Source of the DNA: an uncultured Prevotellaceae bacterium
Lineage (GTDB): Bacteria; Bacteroidota; Bacteroidia; Bacteroidales; Bacteroidaceae
Direction of reading: 5' to 3'
Length of the DNA stretch: 32,004 nucleotides
NCBI GenBank assembly: GCA_905202115.1
Contig: CAJKQZ010000006.1
Location: 1-32,004 of the forward strand
A model generated the notes under the pieces. It was not told the origin of the DNA and made no database searches. It worked only from the letters and a program-made list of their open reading frames with translations. The position numbers and the translations under genes were made by a program. This document shows, one piece after another, positions 14,903 to 24,300 of the stretch (position 1 is the stretch's first letter; the number at the start of each line of letters is the position of its first letter).

Positions 14903-15991
14903 TTATGATTTACTTTGTTCTGGTTCTAAATGTGCGAGTCCTATGAAAACGGCACTAAGCATCGTAAATACGTATGCCTGAATAAATGCTACTAACAATT
15001 CTAAGAAATCCATGAAGATAGTCATAATAACACTGACTACGGTCAAAGAAGTTCCTATTACAGCTCCCATTTGAACGGTTATGAATATAATGCAAACAAG
15101 AGAAATGACGATTGCATGTCCTGCTAATATGTTCGCAAATAGACGTACCATTAATGCAAAGGGTTTTGTAAATACGCCGAAGAATTCTATTACAGGCATC
15201 ATCGGTATGGGGCACTTTAGCCATGTCGGTACTTCGGGCCAAAATATATCTTTCCAGTAATGTTTGTTTCCGAATAAATTTACGGCTAAAAAAGTACAAA
15301 TCGCTAAGAAAAATGTAATCGCAATGTTTCCGGTAAGGTTTGCTCCTCCAGGGAATATAGGAATTAGGCCTATAAGGTTACTTATGAAAATGAAGAAAAA
15401 TGCGGTTAATAAGTAAGGAGCGTAAAATCGGTAATGCTTTTCACCTATACTACTTTTTATTACGTCATCGTTAATGCTCATTACGAACATCTCAATGAAT
15501 CCGACGAAGCCTTTCGGGGCATTATCGCATGGTTCCTTCTTTTTGTACCAATTAGCACAACGTATAAAAATCAGAAGCATTAATGTTACGACGATAAATA
15601 ATTCAAGCACGTTTTTAGTAATTGAAATATTTATAGGAACAATTTCATTATTTAAGGCGTCGCGTTCTACTATTTTTCCTTTGTTTGTTTCGGTGTTAGA
15701 TATGTAAAAGCCTTTGTATATACCATTGTTTTCTTCAAATTTAGAGGACATAAAAATATTCCATCCGCTTGTTTTACTCCAAATGATTATAGGAAGTGGA
15801 ACGACAATACTTTTATTACCTATATTTGTGATGTGCCATTCATAAGCATCGTCTGTATGTCCGAAAATAATGTTTTGAATGTTTATTTGTTCATTATCTT
15901 CAGAATGTCCATTTATATCATTTGAGGCGTTTGCAAATGGTAAAATGGAGAATAGCAATACAAATAATAGTATATATTTATGCATTTTCAA
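14903..15991 (-). CDS. atpB: ATP synthase a subunit with signal peptide and periplasmic N-terminal domain
   Basis: Proton-channel subunit, 362 residues against 271 in E. coli. The extra length is N-terminal: a signal-like segment (KYILLFVLLFSILPFANA, residues 5-22) and about 110 polar residues before the first core membrane helix near 137. The essential arginine lies in MVRLFANILAGH, and ELLVAFIQAYVFTML is the conserved last helix. Long exported N-termini are usual for Bacteroidota a subunits. The start overlaps the preceding small membrane gene by 14 bp, which suggests translational coupling. Confidence 0.95.
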   Translation of the reverse strand: MKMHKYILLFVLLFSILPFANASNDINGHSEDNEQINIQNIIFGHTDDAYEWHITNIGNKSIVVPLPIIIWSKTSGWNIFMSSKFEENNGIYKGFYISNTETNKGKIVERDALNNEIVPINISITKNVLELFIVVTLMLLIFIRCANWYKKKEPCDNAPKGFVGFIEMFVMSINDDVIKSSIGEKHYRFYAPYLLTAFFFIFISNLIGLIPIFPGGANLTGNIAITFFLAICTFLAVNLFGNKHYWKDIFWPEVPTWLKCPIPMMPVIEFFGVFTKPFALMVRLFANILAGHAIVISLVCIIFITVQMGAVIGTSLTVVSVIMTIFMDFLELLVAFIQAYVFTMLSAVFIGLAHLEPEQSKS

Positions 15992-16370
15992 GTTTTTTCT
16001 TTTTATCTACTTCTATAAAGTATAGTATCTCGATGGACATTGCTATTATGTAGCAAACAAAAGAAAATATTATTGTTTTTACATTTTGACCTATATATAA
16101 CAATACGCTTATCAATATAATTGTTGATATAAATCTTATAACTTTATCCAGCAAATAGAATCTTGTTAGTAATACAGAATTGTATGCGGCTATTATATTC
16201 TGCATTTTTATAGATATTGCATTTAGGAAAGAATAGAACAGGATAATTGTAAAGATTATCCGAAATGAAGAGATTGTTCCCGTCATTGTTGAAGTAAGCA
16301 ATACGAATGATACTCCCGCTATTGTTAGTGAAGCGAAAGTTACCAATGAATATGCTACTTTTTTACTCAT
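15978..16370 (-). CDS. Small four-helix membrane protein of the atp operon (AtpI-like position)
   Basis: A 130-residue protein with about four hydrophobic segments (near 8-26, 33-52, 77-95 and 99-117) and a basic end, VDKKKKLENA. I see no close family motif. Its place just before atpB, where many operons carry atpI, and its topology suggest an assembly helper for the c ring or a magnesium/ion-related role; this is inference. The ATG at 16370 is chosen because it lies 2 bp after the atpC stop; an upstream ATG at 16406 would overlap atpC. The end overlaps atpB by 14 bp. Confidence 0.75.
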   Translation of the reverse strand: MSKKVAYSLVTFASLTIAGVSFVLLTSTMTGTISSFRIIFTIILFYSFLNAISIKMQNIIAAYNSVLLTRFYLLDKVIRFISTIILISVLLYIGQNVKTIIFSFVCYIIAMSIEILYFIEVDKKKKLENA

Positions 16371-16372
16371 TA

Positions 16373-16612
16373 CTAAATCCCTTTTTCTATACATGCAACG
16401 ATACAATCATTAGCAATTTCTACAAATCCGCTGTTGACTTTTATTTGTTGTGTACCGTTATTGTCAAAGCTAATAACTCCTTTTTGTAAACTCGATATCA
16501 ACGGTGCATGGCCTCTTAAAATTTCAAAAGGGCCTTTTGTTCCAGGCACAAGCACTTTTGTTGTCTCTCCCTCGAAAATTATTTTTTCCGGCGATATTAT
16601 CGTGAGTTTCAT
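16373..16612 (-). CDS. atpC: ATP synthase epsilon subunit, N-terminal domain only
   Basis: A 79-residue subunit with only the beta-sandwich domain (MKLTIISPEKIIFEGET at the start, then FEILRGHAPLISSL). E. coli epsilon has 139 residues; the missing part is the two-helix C-terminal domain that can extend into F1 and inhibit ATP hydrolysis. Short epsilons of this kind are common in Bacteroidota. It lies 21 bp after atpD. Confidence 0.95.
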   Translation of the reverse strand: MKLTIISPEKIIFEGETTKVLVPGTKGPFEILRGHAPLISSLQKGVISFDNNGTQQIKVNSGFVEIANDCIVACIEKGI

Positions 16613-16633
16613 ATTTAATAAAAGAGCTGATTT

Positions 16634-18160
16634 TTATGCATGAGCTTCAGACAGTAATTTTTTACCTTTTGCAATGGCGTCGTCTATTGTTCCTACATTA
16701 AGAAATGCTTGTTCCGGCAGATCGTCGACCTCACCGTCAAGAATCATATTGAATCCTTTTATGCAATCATCAATAGAAACTTGTACTCCAGGTATACCTG
16801 TGAATTGTTGTGCTACAGAGAATGGCTGACTTAAGAAACGTTGTACTCTACGTGCGCGATTTACAGTAAGACGGTCTTCATCGGATAGTTCATCCATGCC
16901 AAGAATCGCTATAATATCTTGCAGCTCTTTATATTTCTGCAAAATTTGTTTTACTCTTTGGGCGCAATTGTAATGTTCTTCTCCAATAACTTTTGGATCA
17001 AGTATTCTGGATGTAGAAGCAAGAGGATCTACTGCTGGGTATATTCCTAATTCTGTTATTTTTCTACTTAGAACAGTTGTTGCGTCAAGGTGGGTAAATG
17101 TTGTTGCAGGGGCAGGGTCGGTCATATCGTCAGCAGGAACATATACAGCCTGAACAGACGTAATAGATCCTTTTTTTGTCGATGTGATACGTTCTTGCAT
17201 AGCTCCCATTTCACTTGCTAAAGTAGGTTGATAACCTACGGCTGAAGACATACGTCCTAAGAGAGCTGAGACTTCTGAGCCCGCCTGTGTAAAACGAAAT
17301 ATATTGTCAATAAAGAACAGAATGTCACTTGATTTTCCCGAATCAGAACTTTGATCCCGCATGGATTCGGCAATTGTAAGTCCCGATAAAGCAACAGAAG
17401 AGCGTGCGCCGGGAGGTTCGTTCATCTGTCCGTATACTAGTGTGGCCTGACTTTTTGCAATTTCGTTATAGTCAACTTTTGAAAGATCCCAATGTCCTTC
17501 TTCCATTGATTTCTTGAATTCTTCACCATACCGTATAACGTTTGCTTCTATCATTTCGCGTAAAAGGTCGTTTCCTTCGCGCGTACGTTCTCCAACACCT
17601 GCAATAACCGAAAAACCGTCATGCACTTTTGCAATGTTATTGATAAGCTCCATGATAAGCACGGTCTTTCCAACACCAGCACCCCCAAAGAGACCGATCT
17701 TTCCTCCTTTAAGATAAGGTTCAAGCAAGTCGATGACTTTTATTCCGGTTGTAAGGACTTCTTGCGAAGTCTTCAACTCGTCGAACTTTGGAGGTTCTCG
17801 ATGTATTGGGTAATCTGCGTCGTGTGTCATAGGACGTAATCCGTCAATACATTCACCGATTACGTTCATCATACGACCTTTTATCTGGTCGCCGCTGGGC
17901 ATGGTTATCGGGTTGCCTGTCGCTTCTACATCCAAGCCACGCCTAAGTCCGTCGGTGTTATCCATTGCAACAGTACGAACAGTATCTTCACCGATGTGTT
18001 GTTGAACCTCTACAACAAGCTTGCTGCCATCTTCCTTGATTACATTTAACGCTTCGTGTATTTTGGGTAATACATCTTCGGCTTTTTGTCCTGTAGTGTC
18101 AAATGCTACATCAATAACAGGGCCTATTATTTGTGATATGCGACCATTATTTTTTGCCAT
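16634..18160 (-). CDS. atpD: ATP synthase beta subunit
   Basis: Catalytic F1 subunit, 508 residues. The P-loop GGAGVGKT is at 159-166 and the catalytic glutamate is Glu191 in GERTREGNDL. VPADDMTDPAPATTF and the DELSDEDRLTV (DELSEED) lever motif are present. It is about 45 residues longer than E. coli beta, partly through inserts near residues 108-125 and 208-230, as is usual in this phylum. First gene of the operon, behind a -7 box only about 20 bp upstream. Confidence 0.98.
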   Translation of the reverse strand: MAKNNGRISQIIGPVIDVAFDTTGQKAEDVLPKIHEALNVIKEDGSKLVVEVQQHIGEDTVRTVAMDNTDGLRRGLDVEATGNPITMPSGDQIKGRMMNVIGECIDGLRPMTHDADYPIHREPPKFDELKTSQEVLTTGIKVIDLLEPYLKGGKIGLFGGAGVGKTVLIMELINNIAKVHDGFSVIAGVGERTREGNDLLREMIEANVIRYGEEFKKSMEEGHWDLSKVDYNEIAKSQATLVYGQMNEPPGARSSVALSGLTIAESMRDQSSDSGKSSDILFFIDNIFRFTQAGSEVSALLGRMSSAVGYQPTLASEMGAMQERITSTKKGSITSVQAVYVPADDMTDPAPATTFTHLDATTVLSRKITELGIYPAVDPLASTSRILDPKVIGEEHYNCAQRVKQILQKYKELQDIIAILGMDELSDEDRLTVNRARRVQRFLSQPFSVAQQFTGIPGVQVSIDDCIKGFNMILDGEVDDLPEQAFLNVGTIDDAIAKGKKLLSEAHA

Positions 18161-18183
18161 ATGCTTATCTTAATTCTTTCTTG

Positions 18184-18191
18184 CAAAGATA
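18184..18191 (-). promoter_or_regulatory. Candidate atp operon promoter, -7 element
   Basis: On the minus strand TATCTTTGC (including 18183) matches TAnnTTTGC. The -33 region around 18211 has no clear TTTG. It is 24 bp before the atpD ATG, so the leader would be very short. The 123-bp gap between pfkA and atpD otherwise holds nothing obvious. Confidence 0.6.
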
Positions 18192-18283
18192 TTATATTAT
18201 TTTAATTCTTACAGTTTATTGTGCTAACGGTTTATGATTATTTATCAATGTTTGGCTTATATTGTATTTTTATCTGATTTTCT

Positions 18284-19264
18284 TTAGATAGAAAGTTCGT
18301 CCAATACTTTTATAAGCTGTCTGTCGATAGGTTTTCTCTTTCCTATTGCACTTTTTAGCGGAACGTATACAATTTCATCATTTTTTATGCCAACCATTAC
18401 GTTGCGCTGGCCTTCAAGGAGAGCGTTTATAGCTCCTACGCCTACCTGGCTGGCGAATATCCTGTCTCGCGCCGAGGGAGAACCTCCACGCTGCAGATGT
18501 CCCAATATGGAAACTCTTACATCGAAGCCTTCGTATTCTTTTCTTACTCTGTCAGCATAATACATTGCGCCATGCCCATTGGGATTTTCGCTTACTATTA
18601 CAATGCAACTATGCTTGCTTTTTCGGATACCTCTCGACATGAATTTCACGAGTAGGTCTTCGTCTGTTGAATCTTCCGGTATGATAGCCGCTTCCGCTCC
18701 GGACGCGATAGCGCTGTTTTGTGCAAGGAAACCAGCGTCACGGCCCATGACTTCAACAAAGAAAATTCTCTCATGGGATGTTGCCGTGTCTCTTATTTTG
18801 TCCACGCATTGTGTTATGGTGTTCAAGGTAGTGTCATATCCTATCGTTACGTCTGTACCATATAAATCGTTGTCGATAGTTCCGGGAAGTCCTATGCAAG
18901 GAATGTCGTACACTTCGGCAAACTGGCTTGCACCACTTAATGAACCATTGCCTCCAATTACAACTAAGGCGTCGATTTGTTCTTTTACCAAAGTGTCATA
19001 TGCTTTCTTTTGTCCTTCGGGCGTCATAAACTCTTTGCTGCGACTGGTTCTCAGAATGGTTCCTCCGGTCTGAATAATATTGCTGACACTTTCCGTAGTG
19101 AAAATTTTGACTTCGCCGTTGATCAGTCCCGTATAGCCACGATAGATACCTTTTACCTGAAAACCGTTGAAGATTGCACTGCGTGTTACGGCGCGAATAG
19201 CCGCATTCATTCCGGGAGAATCTCCTCCCGATGTCATAATCCCTATTGTTTTTATCTTAGTCAT
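18284..19264 (-). CDS. pfkA: 6-phosphofructokinase, ATP type by motif, with Asp-to-Asn change
   Basis: Glycolytic enzyme that phosphorylates fructose 6-phosphate; 326 residues. TSGGDSPGMNAAIRA (11-25), PGTIDND (127-133, catalytic Asp131), MGRDAGFLA and LGHLQRGGSP are present. Gly107 and Gly128 are the ATP-type residues (PPi-type enzymes have Asp and Lys). However, the GGDGS motif reads GGNGS: Asn106 takes the place of E. coli Asp103, which helps to hold catalytic magnesium. The gene follows nhaD by 40 bp and precedes the atp operon. Confidence 0.93.
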   Translation of the reverse strand: MTKIKTIGIMTSGGDSPGMNAAIRAVTRSAIFNGFQVKGIYRGYTGLINGEVKIFTTESVSNIIQTGGTILRTSRSKEFMTPEGQKKAYDTLVKEQIDALVVIGGNGSLSGASQFAEVYDIPCIGLPGTIDNDLYGTDVTIGYDTTLNTITQCVDKIRDTATSHERIFFVEVMGRDAGFLAQNSAIASGAEAAIIPEDSTDEDLLVKFMSRGIRKSKHSCIVIVSENPNGHGAMYYADRVRKEYEGFDVRVSILGHLQRGGSPSARDRIFASQVGVGAINALLEGQRNVMVGIKNDEIVYVPLKSAIGKRKPIDRQLIKVLDELSI

Positions 19265-19304
19265 AGCAATTAATGTTTTGATCTTATATTTTATTTCTTA
19301 ACGG

Positions 19305-20705
19305 TCACTGGTTTATGATCAGATTGGTTATGATAATCATAGCTGCTGCTCCTATTGCACCGCCGATAGCAACCTTAGGTGTTATTTTCCTTATGTACCA
19401 TGTTAATGATACGTTTTCCATTCGCATCAGCGTAATGCCTCCTATTGTGCTTATAGTAAGAAGTGTGCCTCCGAATAGACAAAAATAATTTAACATAGGC
19501 CAATACGCGCCGTTTACTCCGAATATGTCGATTAACTGCATTGTGTGCCAATGTTCGGTAGAGTATAGTGCGGTATTGTTTACAATTATTATAATGCTGT
19601 CTAACACTATTGATATGACACCCCAAATGGCGCTAAGAATATAAATGTTGCCGGTGTTTCGGGTTATCCACAGCGCCAGATCGTCGGTAGCTCCGGTTTC
19701 TATACACACGCCGGCTATGAGTGTGATTCCTATGTAAAACAGAATCGTTTGTATGTTTTCGTATTGAACGGCAATAGGAAAATGGCGCATTACCATTTTT
19801 TCGCTTCGTATGAAAGGAAGATTGAATATTTCGTTTACAACCCAAAGCAAGGACAGTACGCACAATGCGCCGACGAACGGAGGCAGACTTGTCAAGTTAT
19901 GGAAAGTGGGAATAAACCACAGCCCTCCTATTCCGGTTACTATCATGACGTTTCTCTGCCACTTTTTCAAGGCGGAGTCACCTCCGATTATCTGCGCTTC
20001 GTATTGATGTGACACGGGTACGCGTTCCGGTAACAGACGGCTTATAAGCCATGTGGTTATGACTGTCATTAAAACTATAGGTATAACCATTATGGCCGAA
20101 TATGCCGACGGTGTAATGAAGCCTTTGGTCCATAGCGTCAGCCCGTTTAAGTCGCCTATTACAGTCAACGCTCCGCCGCAGTTTGCGGCAATGACTATCG
20201 CCGAACCGTAAATCATGCGCAGTTTGGTTCCGACCACAATTTTGTGCATTACCACCAGCATCATAACAGTAGTAGTAAGGTTGTCGAGATTCGCGGATAT
20301 AATAAAAGTTGTCGCTACTAAAGTCCATATTGTTTTCTTTCCGTTTCGGCTTCTTAGCAGATTGCATAAAAAGCCGAAGCAGTTATTCCCGTTCAGAACT
20401 TCAACAATTCCTATTGTTGCAAGGAGAAAAAGTACAATCTCGCATGCCTGGGTTATGTATTTTACAAAAATGTGGGTTGAGATAAAATCTTTTACCGAAA
20501 CGCTGTTGTTCGCTGCCGATAGTATGTATTTGGAGAATTCTTCGGCATGTTCATTGCGAACAAATTGCGCTCCGTCCAACATGTATAATAACCATGCCGC
20601 AACTCCTATGAATATTGCTATGGCTGCCTTGCTAATGTTATTCCACGCTCTTGTTGCCATGAGCATGTAGCCTAATATAACAAGGATGATTATTATTGCG
20701 GTCAT
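19305..20705 (-). CDS. nhaD: NhaD-type sodium:proton antiporter
   Basis: A 466-residue integral membrane protein of the ion transporter superfamily (NhaD/ArsB/SLC13-like) with about 12 hydrophobic segments. The signature SANLDNLTTTVMMLVV with Asn139/Asp141/Asn142 is in a membrane helix, and its inverted-repeat partner IVNNTALYS lies near residue 377. NhaD exchanges cytoplasmic sodium for protons and supports salt and alkali tolerance. The full consensus promoter at 20751-20781 should drive nhaD and probably pfkA. Confidence 0.9.
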   Translation of the reverse strand: MTAIIIILVILGYMLMATRAWNNISKAAIAIFIGVAAWLLYMLDGAQFVRNEHAEEFSKYILSAANNSVSVKDFISTHIFVKYITQACEIVLFLLATIGIVEVLNGNNCFGFLCNLLRSRNGKKTIWTLVATTFIISANLDNLTTTVMMLVVMHKIVVGTKLRMIYGSAIVIAANCGGALTVIGDLNGLTLWTKGFITPSAYSAIMVIPIVLMTVITTWLISRLLPERVPVSHQYEAQIIGGDSALKKWQRNVMIVTGIGGLWFIPTFHNLTSLPPFVGALCVLSLLWVVNEIFNLPFIRSEKMVMRHFPIAVQYENIQTILFYIGITLIAGVCIETGATDDLALWITRNTGNIYILSAIWGVISIVLDSIIIIVNNTALYSTEHWHTMQLIDIFGVNGAYWPMLNYFCLFGGTLLTISTIGGITLMRMENVSLTWYIRKITPKVAIGGAIGAAAMIIITNLIINQ

Positions 20706-20750
20706 ATTTTATTATGTATGATTGTATGGGCTGTTGCCTTCAATACGTTG

Positions 20751-20781
20751 CAAAAATACGGATATTCCATGAAATCACAAA
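20751..20781 (-). promoter_or_regulatory. Promoter of nhaD-pfkA
   Basis: On the minus strand TTTG (20781-20778), exactly 19 bp, then TATTTTTGC (20758-20750): a full Bacteroidota consensus. The leader would be about 40 nt. From 20782 to 21035 I see nothing else that can be supported. Confidence 0.85.
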
Positions 20782-21035
20782 AAACAGAAACTATTTTCGG
20801 TTGGCGCGTTTTTCTGTATTTGTAGTAAAAAATGCCTCGCCTATTAAATTCCAAATTATTTTGTTGAGGATTTTTAACTGTTTTGTAATGTGTTTATATA
20901 TGAACAGGTCGTTACCGTCCTTGCTTTCGTAACAGCGCCGATTGATTGCCTGTATTGCGGGAGCGAATCATACGAAAAACAGAGGGGTGCTTTAAAATAA
21001 TAGGTATAGTGTAGTATAATGAGGAGCTTTTCGCT

Positions 21036-21205
21036 GAAAAAAATATTTTTTTCTTGCACTATAAAAAAGTTCCCGCAGGAATTTGAAAATACAAGGGAGA
21101 TAATCGAAAATATGTCTGAGATATTTTAAAATATCTCAGACATATTTTTTGCTACATATACACGTGCTGATTTTCAGGTGCTTGGCAGATGACCGTTTTT
21201 GTCTG
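21036..21205 (-). repeat. Dispersed palindromic intergenic element, copy 5 (reversed)
   Basis: The only copy in the opposite orientation. Reading on the minus strand: invariant block from 21205, perfect 42-bp palindrome 21148-21107, CTGCGGGAA from 21078, and an A7-TA-T7 palindrome at 21052-21037. The distances from block to palindrome (57) and palindrome to CTGCGGG (29) equal those of copies 2 and 6 although the orientation is reversed. It lies between the divergent nhaD and ileS promoters. Confidence 0.92.
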
Positions 21206-21304
21206 TTTCGGATGTGTCAGGCGCAGACGTTTCATATCTGTTGCCACAGAATACAAAGCAAGATTTATTAGGCACGACAATTCGAAATAAAATCAATTCG
21301 ATAT

Positions 21305-21336
21305 TTTGAATTTCGTTTGCGTTGCACTAACTTTGC
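21305..21336 (+). promoter_or_regulatory. Promoter of the ileS operon
   Basis: TTTG (21305-21308), exactly 19 bp, then TAACTTTGC (21328-21336). It lies 23 bp before the ATG at 21360 and overlaps the alternative upstream ATG at 21306, which rules that start out. Confidence 0.88.
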
Positions 21337-21359
21337 ACACACAAATTAAGTATGTACTT

Positions 21360-24300
21360 ATGAATAAAAAGTTTAAAGAAAGAACGGAATTCAATCTGTC
21401 ACAAATAAATAAGGATGTACTCGCAGAGTGGGACGAAAACAATATAGAACGACGCAGCATTTCGGAACGTGAAGACTGCCCTCAATATACATTTTATGAA
21501 GGGCCTCCTTCGGCTAACGGACACCCCGGCATACATCATGTATTGGCTCGAACAATAAAGGATGTTGTGTGCCGATATAAAACTATGAAAGGTTTCTGTG
21601 TTCCCCGTAAGGCAGGGTGGGATACTCACGGCTTGCCTGTGGAACTCGGTGTTGAGCGCGAATTGGGAATAACGAAAGAAGATATCGGCAAAACCATTTC
21701 GATTGAAGAATACAATGCCCATTGCCGCAAGAACGTAATGAAATACACGGCCGAGTGGGAAGACTTAAGCCGGAAAATGGGTTATTGGGTCGATATGGCT
21801 CATCCGTATATCACATACGAGAATTATTATATAGAGTCCGTGTGGTGGCTGCTTGGTCAGATGTACAAAAAAGGGCTTGTATATAAAGGATATACCATTC
21901 AGCCTTATTCTCCTGCGGCTGGTACGGGATTGAGCTCGCACGAGCTGAGTCTCCCGGGGTGTTATCGTGATGTAAAAGACACTACCGTAACCGCACAGTT
22001 TAGAATCGTAAATCCGTCTGAAGAACTGTCGCAGTGGGGCGTGCCTTATTTCCTTGCGTGGACGACAACTCCGTGGACTTTGGCTTCGAATACGGCTCTT
22101 TGTGTCGGACCGAATATAGATTATGTGGTCGTCCGGACATACAATCCTTATTCCGGCAAACCGGTAACGGTAATTCTTGCAGAAGAAAGACTGCCTGCAT
22201 ATTTGGATGTTAAAGGAGCCTATATTCCTTTGGAGAACTATAAAAAAGGCGATAAGATAATACCGTATAGCGTGGTTTCCAAATGTAAGGGAACAGAACT
22301 CGTAGGTATGTGTTACGAACAGTTGCTGCCGTATGTAAACCCTGGCGAAGAGGCTTTCCGCGTTATTCCCGGTGATTATGTAACAACGGAAGACGGTACG
22401 GGCATCGTGCATATTGCTCCGACCTTTGGCGCGGACGATGCACATGTGGCAAAAGCTGCGGGCATACCTCCTTTGATGATAGTTGATAAAAATGGAACGG
22501 AACGCCCGTTGGTCGATATGCAAGGCCGTTTCTATCGTCTGGAGGATATAGACGATACATTCGTCAAGGAACACATGAACGCCGATTTGTACGAGGCTTA
22601 CGCCGGACGGTATGTGAAAAATGCCTACGACGAAAGTCTTAAGGAAAACGACGAAACGCTTGACGTAAGCATTTGTATGGATTTAAAGCAAAACGACAAG
22701 GCGTTTAAAATAGAAAAGCACGTGCACTCGTATCCCCATTGCTGGCGCACGGATAAACCTATACTTTATTATCCGCTCGATAGTTGGTTTATACGTTCTA
22801 CGGCGAAAAAGGAACGTATGTTCGAGCTGAACGGAACCATAAAGTGGAAGCCTCAATCTACAGGCACAGGGCGCTTTGGCAAATGGCTTGAGAATCTTAA
22901 CGACTGGAACTTGTCGCGTTCTCGTTTCTGGGGAACGCCTCTTCCTATCTGGCGTAGCGAGACAGGCGAGGAGAAGTGTATCGAAAGTTTGCAGCAGCTG
23001 TTCGATGAAATAGAGATCAGCGTGAAAGCCGGAAATATGAAATCCAATCCTTTAAAGGACAAGGGTTTCGTTCCTGGGAATTATTCAGACGAGAACTACC
23101 ATAAGATAGATTTGCACCGTCCGTATGTCGATGAAATAGTCTTGACGTCTGAAACAGGAAAGCCGATGAAACGCGAACTTGACTTGATGGATGTATGGTT
23201 CGATTCCGGCGCAATGCCTTTTGCGCAGATACATTATCCGTTTGAGAACAAAAGTCTGATAGATGAGAAAAAGGCTTTCCCTGCCGACTTTATAGCCGAG
23301 GGAGTAGACCAGACGCGTGGCTGGTTCTTTACGTTGCATGCGATTGCAACCATGATATGCGACAGCGTGTCTTATAAGGCTGTCGTTAGCAATGGCCTGG
23401 TGCTCGACAAGAACGGCAATAAAATGTCTAAACATCTTGGAAATGCCGTAGATCCTTTCGGCGTTATCGAGAAATATGGAATAGACCCCATAAGGTGGTA
23501 TATGATGACAAATTCTTCTCCGTGGGATAATCTTAAATTCGACGAAAACGGAGTAGAGGAGACTTCACGCTCGTTCTTTGGGAAATTGTTCCAGACGTAT
23601 TCTTTCCTTGCAATGTATGCAAACGTTGACGTATTCTGCAATTCGGAGCCTGACATTCCGAAAGAGGAACGTCCGGAGCTTGACCGTTGGATTTTGTCGG
23701 AACTAAATACTCTTGTGCGGAATGTGGACGAAGCATTCAACGATTTTGAGCCTACACGCGCAGGACGTTTGATAGAAACATTCACTATAGACAATCTTTC
23801 GAACTGGTTTGTGAGGCTTTCACGCAAACGTTTTTGGGGTAGTGCGATGAGTAAAGATAAGTTGAGCGCATATCAGACGCTTTACACATGTCTTGTCACA
23901 CTTTCGAAACTTATAGCGCCGGTTGCTCCGTTTTTTGCGGATCGTTTGTATAAGGATCTCGTGGCAGTTTCTGAGAAAAACAGTAAAGACAGCGTTCATC
24001 TTACAGATTTTCCTGTTGTTGACGAAAGTTTGATTGATAAAAAACTTGAGCAACGCATGGAACTGGCCCAGAAGATAACTTCAATGGTTCTGTCTTTACG
24101 TAAAAAGGAACATATTATAGTTCGTCAGCCTTTGCAGAAGATTTCCATACCGGCAGGTGACTCATTTTTGAGAGAACAGATTCTTGCTGTGCGGCAGTTG
24201 ATTCTTGACGAGGTAAATGTAAAAGAATTAGATTTCGTTGACGGAGATAATATGCTTAAAAAGCGCGTTCATCCGAATTTTCGGATAATGGGAAAGAAAT

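Noticed and set aside
16371..16406. Upstream ATG for the small membrane gene of the atp operon
   Set aside because: It would overlap atpC and add a charged stretch; the ATG at 16370 follows the atpC stop by 2 bp.
21306..21359. An 18-residue N-terminal extension of IleRS from an upstream ATG
   Set aside because: The ATG overlaps the -33 box of a perfect promoter, and the residues do not match the IleRS N-terminus; the ATG at 21360 is right.
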